DNA of 58,728 nucleotides from Terriglobia bacterium (lineage in GTDB: Bacteria; Acidobacteriota; Terriglobia; Acidiferrales; UBA7541), in NCBI GenBank assembly GCA_020073585.1, contig JAIQEV010000034.1:1-58728 (forward strand), given 5' to 3'. The position numbers and the translations under genes were made by a program. The notes under the pieces were generated by a model that saw only the letters and a program-made list of their open reading frames with translations, was not told where the DNA came from and did not search any database. Of this stretch, positions 30,206 to 38,847 are shown in pieces; positions within the stretch are counted from its first letter, which is position 1, and each line of letters begins with the position of its first letter.

Positions 30206-30742
30206 ATGGTGAAAAAATCCTTTCCCTTGTCGCAAGTCTATCGCCTGCTCGAGCCGGGGCCGGTGGTGCTGGTCACGACGGCCCGCAAGGGGCGACCGAA
30301 CATCATGACTATGTCGTGGCACACGATGATCGAATTCGAGCCGCCGCTGGTGGGCTGCGTGATCAGCGACCGCAACCACACCTTCGGCATCCTCAAGGCG
30401 ACCAAGGAATGCGTGATCAATATCCCCACGGTGGAGCTGGCGGCCAAGGTCGTGGGCTGCGGGAACACCTCCGGGCGAAGGGTCGACAAGTTCAAGGCCT
30501 TTCGTCTTACGCCGGAGGCCGCCTCCCGGGTCCAGGCCCCGCTCATCGGCGAGTGTTATGCCAATCTCGAATGCAAGGTCGTTGACGCAAGGATGGCCGC
30601 CAAATACTGCTTCTTTATCCTCGAGGTGCTCAAAGCATGGGTCGATCCCAGAAGGAAACACCCGCGGACGATTCATCATCGCGGGAGAGGCGTCTTCATG
30701 GTGGCCGGCAAGACGATCAAGCTGCCCTCCAAAATGAAATAA
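30206..30742 (+). CDS. Flavin reductase-like domain protein (FMN-binding split barrel)
   Basis: A 178-residue protein with the split-barrel flavin-binding fold of the flavin reductase/NADH-FMN oxidoreductase-like family. Recognisable segments are PVVLVTTARKGRPNIMTMSWHTMIEFEPP (the first strand pair with the PNxMTxSWxT flavin-contacting motif), VISDRNHTF, CVINIPTVELA and FKAFRLTP. Members reduce FMN, or use bound flavin for other redox tasks, and many are uncharacterised. Start ATG 30206 follows AGAGG. It lies 60 bases after the Usp gene, probably in the same transcription unit. Confidence 0.82.
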   Translation: MVKKSFPLSQVYRLLEPGPVVLVTTARKGRPNIMTMSWHTMIEFEPPLVGCVISDRNHTFGILKATKECVINIPTVELAAKVVGCGNTSGRRVDKFKAFRLTPEAASRVQAPLIGECYANLECKVVDARMAAKYCFFILEVLKAWVDPRRKHPRTIHHRGRGVFMVAGKTIKLPSKMK

Positions 30743-30849
30743 CTTCTCTTTGAAACATTGGGAAAGGCCAACTCCGCCGGCGAAGAATGCGGATGTCCGC
30801 GAGCCGGCTGCCGAGCCGGGCTTTCGCGGGAGTTGCTGATGGCAACTCT

Positions 30850-30865
30850 TGTGATGCGCATCACT
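30850..30865. promoter_or_regulatory. CRP/FNR-family operator upstream of hsp20
   Basis: TGTGATGCGCATCACT is a near-perfect TGTGA-N6-TCACA palindrome. A -10-like AATGAT starts at 30888, again 30.5 bases from the palindrome centre, the same geometry as at the usp promoter. Confidence 0.55.
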
Positions 30866-31001
30866 GCGCTGCCGTTCGCAGTCTGCGAATGATAGTGCAG
30901 CGCTGGACGGCGAGATGTGTGAGGACCGGCAATGGGACCGGTGGACGTGAAAGTTCTAGCGCGGTCAGCGCCAACGCGATCTTCAAGAGGGAGGGACAGC
31001 C

Positions 31002-31517
31002 ATGGCGGAAAGCACTGCGGTTAAGCGCGCGGAAGAGCCCGTGAAAATGATCAAGCACGGATCTTTGTTGGATCAGATGGAAGAGATGTTTGATGTTCTT
31101 TCGCACCGGGCTTATTCGATTTTCGAAGAGAATGGCCGCATATTCGGCCGCGACCTCGAGCACTGGTTCCAAGCGGAGCGGGAATTGCTGCATCCCGTGC
31201 ACGTAAATATCGCGGAGTCGGAGGACTCCCTGCATATTCTGGCGGAAGTGCCGGGCTTCACTGAAAAGGAACTCGAAATCAGCGTCGAGCCCCGCCGGCT
31301 GACGATCACGGGCAAGCGGGAAACAAGCAAAGAAGAGAAAAAGGGCAAGACGGTATACGCGGAGCGCTGCGCCGACCAGATTCTGCGCGTTGTGGACTTG
31401 CCGGTGGAAGTGGAAACCGGCAAAGTGGCCGCGATGCTGAAGAACGGCGTGCTGGAATTGACGATGCCGAAAGCGGCAAAGACGCGGGCTATCCGCATCC
31501 ATCCCAAAGCCGCCTGA
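31002..31517 (+). CDS. Hsp20/alpha-crystallin small heat-shock protein
   Basis: An ATP-independent holdase chaperone that forms oligomers and binds unfolding proteins. The 171-residue chain has a variable N-terminal region (1-62) and an alpha-crystallin domain, from PVHVNIAESEDSLHILAEVPGFTEKELEIS to the final beta strand, including the ...KNGVLELTMPKA motif with the conserved G-V-L. An extended C-terminal tail (RAIRIHPKAA) includes an I-x-I-like element (RIHP) used for oligomerisation. ATG 31002 follows GAGGGAGG. It is preceded by its own CRP/FNR-like promoter and followed by a GC-rich hairpin at 31537, so it is probably a single-gene unit inside the stress island. Confidence 0.92.
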   Translation: MAESTAVKRAEEPVKMIKHGSLLDQMEEMFDVLSHRAYSIFEENGRIFGRDLEHWFQAERELLHPVHVNIAESEDSLHILAEVPGFTEKELEISVEPRRLTITGKRETSKEEKKGKTVYAERCADQILRVVDLPVEVETGKVAAMLKNGVLELTMPKAAKTRAIRIHPKAA

Positions 31518-31536
31518 AGTCCACAGATGCTCCAGC

Positions 31537-31561
31537 CGGACGGGCGACAGGCGCCCGTCCG
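31537..31561 (+). terminator. Hairpin after hsp20
   Basis: CGGACGGGCG (31537-31546) and CGCCCGTCCG (31552-31561) form a perfect 10-bp stem with an ACAGG loop. There is no clean T-tail (ATTCTCC follows), so it may be a pause or an RNA-end stabiliser as much as a terminator. Confidence 0.5.
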
Positions 31562-31651
31562 ATTCTCCCCGCCTGGCTCAACCGGAGACCTGCGGCGCAT
31601 TCGACGCCAGAAGCGAAATTGCGGCGAAGGTGATGTGCGGGAGAGTGCCCC

Positions 31652-32212
31652 ATGGAAGTGATGGAGGCCATCAGAGAGCGGCGTGCGGTCCGGGATTATA
31701 CCGGCGCGCGCATTGAACGGGCGACGGTCGAGCGCCTGATACAGGCGGCAATCCTCGCGCCGAGTGCGCGGAATCTGCAGCCCTGGGCATTTGCCGCGCT
31801 GCTCGACTGCGAACGCATCGGTGGCTACGCCAAGCGCGCCAAGAGCTGGCTGCTGGCGAATTTCGCGCAAACTGCGTACGACGAATCTCTCCGCAAGATG
31901 GTCGAAGATCCGAACTTCGTAATGTTTTATCACGCGCCGGCGCTGCTGCTGGTGCTGGCGAAATCTTCCGACGCGCAAGCGGCCGAAGACTGCTGCGTGG
32001 CGGCGGAAAACCTGATGCTGGCGGCTCGCGCGGAAGGGCTGGGCACCTGTTGGATCGGTCTCGCACGCCCCTGGCTGAATCTGCCGTCCACCAAGGCCGA
32101 ACTGAAACTGCCGGAAAGCTTCCAGGTGGTCGCGCCGATCGTGCTCGGCCATCCGAAAACCTGGCCGGAAGCGCATGGGCGCAATCCGGCCGAAATCTAC
32201 TGGCTTGGGTAA
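31652..32212 (+). CDS. Nitroreductase-family flavoprotein
   Basis: A 186-residue oxidoreductase of the FMN-dependent nitroreductase superfamily. The N-terminal MEAIRERRAVRDYTG with APSARNLQPWAF (FMN contacts) and the distal GLGTCWIGLARP are diagnostic. Such enzymes reduce nitro groups, quinones or enones with NAD(P)H. The physiological substrate is unknown. ATG 31652 has GGGAG about 8 bases upstream. Its place between hsp20 and secreted proteins fits a stress-response cluster, as in the DosR-type regulons where nitroreductases, Usp and Hsp20 proteins occur together (analogy, not shown here). Confidence 0.85.
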   Translation: MEVMEAIRERRAVRDYTGARIERATVERLIQAAILAPSARNLQPWAFAALLDCERIGGYAKRAKSWLLANFAQTAYDESLRKMVEDPNFVMFYHAPALLLVLAKSSDAQAAEDCCVAAENLMLAARAEGLGTCWIGLARPWLNLPSTKAELKLPESFQVVAPIVLGHPKTWPEAHGRNPAEIYWLG

Positions 32213-32327
32213 ATGGCCTCGGAGAGAAATCATGCGGCTCCCAATTTGGAATGGCGAAAACCGTGGAACAGTTAGCAGGATGCAGCACGGTGTTGCGAAC
32301 CAGGCGCACGGGCAGGAAAGACATTTT

Positions 32328-34490
32328 GTGAAAGCGAGCTTCCGGCGATATCTGCTTCCGGGAGTTTTGTCTCTGGCGTTATGCGCGATCCCCGCCGCTG
32401 CGCAGGAGAGCGATATCGGCTGGCCGCGCATGGTGCAATCCGATGGCGAGCAGATCCAAATCTATCAGCCGCAAGTGGACAAGTGGGAAGGAGGAAGGCT
32501 GGAAGGACGCGCGGCCATGGTGGTCACGCAGCGCCGCTTGCTGCAGCCCGTATACGGAGTGGTCTGGCTCTCGGCGCGGACCACGCTCGATCCGGACAAG
32601 CGACTCGTGACTTTGTATGACATCGAGGTCACGAAAGCGGCGTTTGCCTCCGCTGGGAGTCAGGAGCCGGTGTACGTGTCCAAGGTGCAGCAAGCTTTGC
32701 CGCAATGGAACATGACCATTGCGCTGGACCGCTTGCTCGCCGGCCTGGCGATCACGCAAGCCGAGGAAAAGGCCAAAGGCGATGCTCTGAACACGGCCCC
32801 TCCCAGGATCTACGTCCGGCACAATCCCGCGGTACTCATTTTGATCGATGGCCAGCCAGTGCTGCAGAAGGTTCCCGGTACGAACCTGATGCGGGTGATC
32901 AACTCCCCGGCAGTGATCGTTCTGGAGAGCGACACCGGCAGATACTTCTTGCAAGGCGAGGGTTATTGGATGACCGCTTCCAGCCTGGAGGGTCCCTGGA
33001 GCCAAGCTGCCAAGCCACCGAGTTCGCTGCTGGAGGTTTCGAAGATGGAGGAGCAGGCCGGCGGTGCAACTGCTCCCAAGGCGGCCCCTATCCCCGGCGG
33101 GCCTCCTCCGGAGGTCATCGTAAGCACGGAGCCCGCGGAGCTTATCCAGCTCCAGGGCGAAGCGCAATTTTCCCCCATCGGCAGAACGCAATTGCTGTAC
33201 GTGAAAAACACCGACGGCGATCTCTTCCTGAGCCTGCCGCAGCAGCGCTATTACGTGCTGCTGTCCGGGCGCTGGTTCAGCGCTGCAAGACTGGATGGCC
33301 CGTGGGAATTTGTGGCGGGCTCCGTGCTGCCGGCGGATTTCGCGCGCATCCCGGCCGGACATCCCAAAGGAGCGGTGCTCGCGAGCATCCCCGGCACAGC
33401 CCAGGCGCGGGATGCCGTGGTCGCGGCCCAGGTGCCGCAGACGGCCACCGTGGACCGGAGGAAAGCGACGTTCACCGCGATCTATGACGGCGACCCGCAG
33501 TTCAAGCCCATTCCGGGCACGGACATGATGTACGCCGCCAACTCCCCGAACGACATCATCATCGTCGGCGGAAAATACTATGCGGTGAGCGATGGCGTGT
33601 GGTTCGTTTCCGAAAGCGCACAAGGACCCTGGGCGGTCTGCGACTCTGTTCCGCCCAAAATCTATGCGATGCCACCGGCTTCGCCGGTCTATCACGTGAA
33701 GTATGTCTACGTTTACGATGCGACGCCGGATTTCGTGTATGTCGGCTATACGCCGGGATATTTCGGCGCGTACGTCTGGAATGACGTCGTGGTGTATGGA
33801 ACGGGGTTCTGGTATCCGTGCTGGTGCGCCGACTTCTGGTGCGGGTGGCCGTGGACCTGGGGCTTCGGATTCCATTACCTATACTGGGGCGGCGGCTTTT
33901 ACTGGCGGCCCTGGTACCCCCACCGTTGGTATTGGCACGCTTGGCCCTATCCGCGCGGCGGCTACGATGTGTGGCACCGCCGCGTGTTGTACAACCGCTC
34001 GGTCGAAAGAACGTTCGGCCGGGTCAGCCTGCGCAATGCCAGTGTGTACGACCGCTGGAGAGAGCCCGCGGTGTTCGGCCGCCGCCCTGTTCCGCTGCGG
34101 CCCTCCGGGACAGGGGGTGCGCGCCCCGGAATCACGCCAGGAAGGCCCACGCCAAGGAGAGCGGCGCCCAGCAGGCCGGACCTGTACGCCGGACGGGATG
34201 GGCAGGTTTACACCCACCGGAATGACGGCTGGTACCGGCGCGACGGACGGAATTGGGAGCGGGTCGAACCCCGGCCATCCGCACCCGGAGCCAGACGACA
34301 GGCTGCCCCGGCCCGGCCGAGCATGGGGCGCCCGAGCGGTCCGGTCGGAGATCTCCAGCGCGAGCGGCAAGCGCGCATTCAAGGAGCAAACCGTACCCAT
34401 CAGTACCGCGGCATGAGCCCGCCACGCGGGACAGGCGGGCGCGCACCAAGCGGTGGGGGAAGACCACCCGCTGGCGGAAGACCCCATTGA
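32328..34490 (+). CDS. Large secreted protein with aromatic/Trp-rich core and basic tail
   Basis: GTG 32328 is chosen because AGGAAAG precedes it and a perfect signal peptide follows (MKASFRRYLLPGVLSLALCAIPAAAQ); an ATG at 32232 with GGAGAG is an alternative that would add 32 unconserved residues. The roughly 695-residue mature protein has three parts. The first is a repeated beta-rich domain with three related units, containing VPGTNLMRVINSP, SPIGRTQLLYVKNT and IPGTDMMYAANSP. The second is an extremely Trp/Tyr/Gly-rich segment near residues 485-545 (WYPCWCADFWCGWPWTWGF). The third is a Pro/Arg/Gly-rich, strongly basic tail. It might be a surface or envelope-binding protein. I do not know a named family. 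It is upstream of a VWFA protein. Confidence 0.7.
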   Translation: MKASFRRYLLPGVLSLALCAIPAAAQESDIGWPRMVQSDGEQIQIYQPQVDKWEGGRLEGRAAMVVTQRRLLQPVYGVVWLSARTTLDPDKRLVTLYDIEVTKAAFASAGSQEPVYVSKVQQALPQWNMTIALDRLLAGLAITQAEEKAKGDALNTAPPRIYVRHNPAVLILIDGQPVLQKVPGTNLMRVINSPAVIVLESDTGRYFLQGEGYWMTASSLEGPWSQAAKPPSSLLEVSKMEEQAGGATAPKAAPIPGGPPPEVIVSTEPAELIQLQGEAQFSPIGRTQLLYVKNTDGDLFLSLPQQRYYVLLSGRWFSAARLDGPWEFVAGSVLPADFARIPAGHPKGAVLASIPGTAQARDAVVAAQVPQTATVDRRKATFTAIYDGDPQFKPIPGTDMMYAANSPNDIIIVGGKYYAVSDGVWFVSESAQGPWAVCDSVPPKIYAMPPASPVYHVKYVYVYDATPDFVYVGYTPGYFGAYVWNDVVVYGTGFWYPCWCADFWCGWPWTWGFGFHYLYWGGGFYWRPWYPHRWYWHAWPYPRGGYDVWHRRVLYNRSVERTFGRVSLRNASVYDRWREPAVFGRRPVPLRPSGTGGARPGITPGRPTPRRAAPSRPDLYAGRDGQVYTHRNDGWYRRDGRNWERVEPRPSAPGARRQAAPARPSMGRPSGPVGDLQRERQARIQGANRTHQYRGMSPPRGTGGRAPSGGGRPPAGGRPH

Positions 34491-34557
34491 GAGGCACCGA
34501 ACAAATATCCGTCGCTCGCAGCAGCGAGCGCACGAAGATTGGCGACAGGAGGATTCT

Positions 34558-35499
34558 ATGAGAGGACGGAACATTGCGTGGTTAACGGTTTTCGCGCTGC
34601 TAATCGGGATGGCCGGGGCTGCGGTGTCCTGGTCATCTCCGCAGGGCGCTTCATCATCGACGGTTCCGGTGAGCATGGTCGTTTCCGTGGAAGCGAAGCA
34701 CGGCAAGGACATTCCCGTCATCCACAGCGAGGACGTCCAGGTATTCCAAGGCCGCGAGCGCCTTCAGGTGACCGACTGGCTTCCGTTGCAAGGTGAGCAT
34801 GCCGAGCTCGAACTGTTCGTGCTGTTGGACGATGGGAGCGACCCGGGCATCGGTTCGCAGTTCGACGATTTGCGCCAATTCATGAACGCGCAACCCGCGT
34901 CCACCACGATTGCGGTGGGTTATATGCACCACGGCACGGTGGATATTGTTCAGAAATTCACCAAGGACCGCGCCCTGGCAGGGAAGGCGCTACGCCTCCC
35001 GTTTGGTGTCGCCGGCGCGTCTGCCAGTCCCTATTTGTCCATCTCGGATTTGATTAAGCGCTGGCCGGAAAGCCACGCGCGCCGCGAAATCTTCATGATT
35101 TCGAGCGGCATCGACGTGCTGCAGCCCGGCCCCAGCAATTCGTATCTGGCGGAGACGATCGACCGGGCGCAACGGGCGGGCATCCAGATCTACGCGATTT
35201 ACGCATCCAGAGCAGGTCATTTCGGCCATTCCTACTGGAGATTCAACTGGGGGCAAAACAATCTCTCCCAACTGGCCGATGAGACGGGAGGGGAAGCCTA
35301 TTTTCAGGGCTTCCAAACACCGATCTCTTTCACACCCTTCCTGGAGCAGTTTGCGGAGCGGCTCAAGCATCAGTACCGGCTCACGGTGCTCGCCAAGCCC
35401 GAGAACAAGGCGAGCTATCAACGCATTCGACTGGAAACCGAAGTGCCGAACGCCGAACTCGTGGCCGCCGAAAGGATTTTTGTTCCGGCAGCGAAATAG
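34558..35499 (+). CDS. VWFA-related secreted protein (acidobacterial type)
   Basis: A 313-residue exported protein. ATG 34558 is preceded by AGGAGG and is followed by a signal peptide (MRGRNIAWLTVFALLIGMAGAAVS). The mature part resembles the VWFA-related domain proteins common in acidobacteria. ELFVLLDDGSDPGIGSQFDDL replaces the usual D-x-S-x-S metal site (DDGSD), EIFMISSGIDVL is the second strand, and GIQIYAIYASRAGHFGHS and NNLSQLADETGGEAYF complete the fold, followed by the usual HQYRLTVLAKP tail. These proteins are thought to be extracytoplasmic and to bind partners. The gene is adjacent to the aromatic-rich secreted protein and ahead of an export operon, with a 230-base gap between. Confidence 0.82.
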   Translation: MRGRNIAWLTVFALLIGMAGAAVSWSSPQGASSSTVPVSMVVSVEAKHGKDIPVIHSEDVQVFQGRERLQVTDWLPLQGEHAELELFVLLDDGSDPGIGSQFDDLRQFMNAQPASTTIAVGYMHHGTVDIVQKFTKDRALAGKALRLPFGVAGASASPYLSISDLIKRWPESHARREIFMISSGIDVLQPGPSNSYLAETIDRAQRAGIQIYAIYASRAGHFGHSYWRFNWGQNNLSQLADETGGEAYFQGFQTPISFTPFLEQFAERLKHQYRLTVLAKPENKASYQRIRLETEVPNAELVAAERIFVPAAK

Positions 35500-35728
35500 T
35501 GCGGGGAAATGACGCTGGCTGCGTGACTGGCGCCGACCACCAAGCTCCATCCTAGGATCGTTCCCAAGGAGGAAAGAACGCTGCGCGAGTGCGCGATATC
35601 ACGCAATCCGTGCGTATGGCCTCGATGTAAAGCGAGAGAATATGCTGAAAATAATACACTTATCAATTACCGCAACTGGAACGGAGGATGCTGCAAAGAG
35701 AGTGCGCAGCTAGAGTAGGGAGGCGCCA

Positions 35729-36934
35729 GTGCCAACCGATACTCGCACCATCGAGATCCAATTGGATCAGGCTGCTCAAAAGAAAGCAGCGGGCTCGCTG
35801 CCCCTTCCTGAGCCTCCGCAGAGCACCCCGCCAAAGACCTGGGTTCGCACGGCACTGATCGTAGGAGCAATCGGGCTAGCGATGATAGGAGTGTTCCTCC
35901 GGGTGCTGCCGGGATTGCTACAAAAGCCACCGCAGAACGTGGTCGCCGCCAGCGGAAGAATCGAAGGGCGGGAAGTTACGCTTGCTCCCAAAGAGATCCA
36001 GGGACGGATCAAGACGCTGCTGGCAGACGAAGGCCAATCCGTCAAGAAGGGGCAACAGCTCGCGGAATTGGAATCGAAGCAGCTGGATGCGCGATTTGCG
36101 AGTGTTGCGGCCAGCGTGGCGAACCTGGATCAACAGATCAAACAAGCCTCGATCGATGTGACCTACACAACGAAGCACACGGCTGCCGCGGTGGCGGCGG
36201 CGGAGGCTGCGGTGAGCAGCGCGAAAGCGCACCTGGCCCGGGGAAAAGCCGTCCTGGAAAATGCCAGCGTGGAACGGGATCGCGCCCTTGGTCTGTACCG
36301 GGAACAGGTGATTCCCAAGAGTGTCCTCGACCAGGCCACCATGATCTACGAGACGAGCGTGGCCGATGTGAACGCAGCGGAGAAGGACCTCTCCCAGGCG
36401 GAAGCCAATCTGGCGGTGGCGCAGGCTTCGCAAGATACGGTCGCGCTCAAGCGGCAACAGCTCCGGGCCCTGCAGGAAAGCCGGCGTGCGGCGGAAGCGC
36501 AGCTCGAGGAGGCCCGGGCGAACCTCGCCGAGCGCAACATCTACGCGCCGGCAGACGGTACGATCCTTTCCCGGCCGGTGGAAGTCGGTGACGTCGTCAG
36601 CCCCGGTTCTCCGATTTTCGTGATGGTGGACATGAACCGGCTATACCTGAAGGTGTATATCCCCGAGCCGGAGATCCCCAAGATCAAGCTGGGAGATGAA
36701 GCGGAAATCACCGTGGACGCCTTTCCGGGCAGAACCTTTGCCGCGCGCGTCACCAAGATCTACCAGCAAGCGGAATTCACGCCCAAGAACGTGGAGACGA
36801 AAGAGGAGCGGGTGAAGCTGGTGTTCGGCGTGGAACTGACGTTTGTGAAGCCGGAAGGCCTGCTCAAGCCGGGAATGCCCGCGGATGCCGCGATCCACTG
36901 GAAGGCCGCTCAAGCCCAGCCGGGATCGCCATGA
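35729..36934 (+). CDS. HlyD/YbhG-like membrane-fusion subunit of an ABC exporter
   Basis: A 401-residue periplasmic adaptor. A cytoplasmic N-terminus (1-36) precedes one transmembrane helix (TALIVGAIGLAMIGVFL). Then come the lipoyl half-motif around GRIEGREVTLAPKEIQGRIKTLLADEGQSVKKGQQLAEL, a long Ala/Gln-rich coiled coil (about 115-265) and the second half-motif IYAPADGTILSRPVEVGDVVSPGSP, followed by beta-barrel segments. GTG 35729 with GGGAGG upstream is the start. The gene overlaps the ATPase by 4 bases (ATGA). It is the first gene of a four-gene operon in the order adaptor, fused ATPase, two permeases, matching YbhG-YbhF-YbhS-YbhR of enterobacteria, which are linked to drug and cation efflux. 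Confidence 0.87.
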   Translation: MPTDTRTIEIQLDQAAQKKAAGSLPLPEPPQSTPPKTWVRTALIVGAIGLAMIGVFLRVLPGLLQKPPQNVVAASGRIEGREVTLAPKEIQGRIKTLLADEGQSVKKGQQLAELESKQLDARFASVAASVANLDQQIKQASIDVTYTTKHTAAAVAAAEAAVSSAKAHLARGKAVLENASVERDRALGLYREQVIPKSVLDQATMIYETSVADVNAAEKDLSQAEANLAVAQASQDTVALKRQQLRALQESRRAAEAQLEEARANLAERNIYAPADGTILSRPVEVGDVVSPGSPIFVMVDMNRLYLKVYIPEPEIPKIKLGDEAEITVDAFPGRTFAARVTKIYQQAEFTPKNVETKEERVKLVFGVELTFVKPEGLLKPGMPADAAIHWKAAQAQPGSP

Positions 36935-38847
36935 GCGCCACAGCGCCACCGGTCATTGAAGTAAAGGGACTGTGGCGGTTCTACGGCCGCTGGAAAAAGG
37001 TTGAGGCGGTTCGCGACGTCTCCTTCGAGGTCGGGCGCGGAGAGATCTTTGGCTTGATCGGGCCGGATGGAGCCGGCAAGACCAGCATCATTCAGACGCT
37101 GGCCGGCGTCTTGAAAGCGCACCGCGGCTGCGTCTCGGTCGGCGGCATCGATGTCCTTGCGAATCCCGAGGCGGTGAAAGGCCCGGTGGGGTACATGCCC
37201 CAGGGGCTGGGAGTGAATCTGTACGAGAGCCTCTCGGTGCAGGAGAACATCGAGTTTTTTCGCGACCTCCGGAAATTGCCCGAGAAAACCTACCGGGAAA
37301 ATCGCGCGCACCTTCTGAACATGACCCGCCTGGGTCCGTTCGTGCAACGCCGCGCGGGCAATCTTTCGGGAGGCATGCGGCAGAAGCTGGCCCTCATCTG
37401 CGCGCTCATCCATCTGCCCGATGTGATCCTGCTCGACGAGCCGACGACCGGAGTCGACCCGATTTCGCGGCAGGAATTCTGGCAAATCATCCGCCGACTG
37501 GTGCAGGAACGCAAAGTGGCCGTGCTGCTGAGCACCTCCTACATGGATGAAGCCGAACGCTGCCACCGGATCGCGCTGCTGCACTCCGGCAGGATCATCG
37601 AACAGGGAGACCCGGAAGACCTCCGGGCCAAAGCCGCGGGGCAATTCGCGGCCATCCAGGCGGAGCCGCAGGCGTCCGCGCTCCAAATCCTGCAGGCCCG
37701 GGACGATGTGCTTTCGACCGAGGCGTTCGGGAGAGAACTGCGCATCCGCTTCGCGGGAGATTTGCAAACGATCGAAAAGGCTTTGCGTGACCGGCAAATT
37801 GCAGTTTCGAACGTCGCGCGGCGTGAACCCGATTTGGAAGATCTCTTCCTGCAGCTTCTTTCCGCCGGGAAACAGCAGAAGCCGGAATTGCGCATTCCGG
37901 CCTCCCATGTTGTCGGTTTTCCCGCCACGGTCAAGAGCGCAGCGGTAACCAAGCGGTTTGGCGATTTTGTTGCCGTGGACACGGTGGACTTGAGTGTGGA
38001 GAGAGGCGAAATTTTCGGGCTTCTGGGGCCGAACGGAGCAGGGAAGACCACGCTCATCAAGATGATGTGCGGCCTGCTGGGGCCCAGTGCGGGCGCGATT
38101 CAAGTGGCTGGCTTTGACATCCAGTCGGAAAAGCAGCAGGTCCGGGATCAAATCGGCTACATGTCGCAGCATTTCTCGCTGTACCGGGACTTGACGGTCC
38201 GGCAAAACCTGCGGCTCTACTCCGACCTCTACGGCGTTCGCAACACGAATTTCCGCGGTTTGATGCGGTCTTTGGGACTCGAGGAATTCGAGTCGCGGCT
38301 GGCTGGCGACCTACCCACGGGACTCCGGCAGAGGCTGTCGCTTCTTTGTGCGGTGCTGCATGGGCCGCCGGTTCTGTTCCTGGATGAACCGACATCCGGA
38401 GTCGATCCGGTTGCGCGCCGCACGTTCTGGGATCTGATCTATTCGCTTTCGCGGGAGTCCGGGGTCACGGTCCTGGTCTCGACGCACTATATGAATGAAG
38501 CCGACCACTGCGACCGGCTCGGCCTGATGCATCAGGGCCGCCTGATCGCCGTGGACACCCCGGCGGGTTTGAAGCAGACCTCCGAGCGGCGTTCCGGCAG
38601 GCTGCTGGCAATCCACACGCCCGGATTCCGCGAGGCGTTTGACGCCATCCGGCCTGTCTATCCGGGCGCCTTTCTGTATGGAGACAGGATTCACCTGCGG
38701 AGCTTCGACGCCCGATCCGATGAACGCCGGGTGCTCTCCCTTCTGAGCCAGGCAGGCATCACGGAGGTACAGACCAGCGAGCCGCAAATTTCCATGGATG
38801 AAACCTTCATCGACTTCATCCGCACGGCGGAGATGGTCCATGCTTAG
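36931..38847 (+). CDS. ABC transporter ATP-binding protein with two fused ATPase domains (YbhF-like)
   Basis: A 638-residue protein with two complete nucleotide-binding domains. Domain 1 has Walker A GPDGAGKTS (residues 44-52), signature NLSGGMRQKL and Walker B VILLDEPTTGVDP. Domain 2 (from about residue 325) has Walker A GPNGAGKTT, the atypical signature DLPTGLRQRL and Walker B VLFLDEPTSGVDP. The altered second signature is, as I recall, normal for YbhF/RbbA-type proteins, so the two sites may be asymmetric. It powers export by the two downstream permeases. It overlaps the adaptor gene by 4 bases and the first permease by 8 bases, so the operon is translationally coupled. Confidence 0.9.
   Translation: MSATAPPVIEVKGLWRFYGRWKKVEAVRDVSFEVGRGEIFGLIGPDGAGKTSIIQTLAGVLKAHRGCVSVGGIDVLANPEAVKGPVGYMPQGLGVNLYESLSVQENIEFFRDLRKLPEKTYRENRAHLLNMTRLGPFVQRRAGNLSGGMRQKLALICALIHLPDVILLDEPTTGVDPISRQEFWQIIRRLVQERKVAVLLSTSYMDEAERCHRIALLHSGRIIEQGDPEDLRAKAAGQFAAIQAEPQASALQILQARDDVLSTEAFGRELRIRFAGDLQTIEKALRDRQIAVSNVARREPDLEDLFLQLLSAGKQQKPELRIPASHVVGFPATVKSAAVTKRFGDFVAVDTVDLSVERGEIFGLLGPNGAGKTTLIKMMCGLLGPSAGAIQVAGFDIQSEKQQVRDQIGYMSQHFSLYRDLTVRQNLRLYSDLYGVRNTNFRGLMRSLGLEEFESRLAGDLPTGLRQRLSLLCAVLHGPPVLFLDEPTSGVDPVARRTFWDLIYSLSRESGVTVLVSTHYMNEADHCDRLGLMHQGRLIAVDTPAGLKQTSERRSGRLLAIHTPGFREAFDAIRPVYPGAFLYGDRIHLRSFDARSDERRVLSLLSQAGITEVQTSEPQISMDETFIDFIRTAEMVHA

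Noticed and set aside
36931-38847. Loss of function in the second ATPase site of the fused ABC protein (PTGLRQ instead of SGGxxQ)
   Set aside because: As far as I recall, this altered signature is usual in YbhF/RbbA-type proteins, so it is a family trait rather than a lesion.
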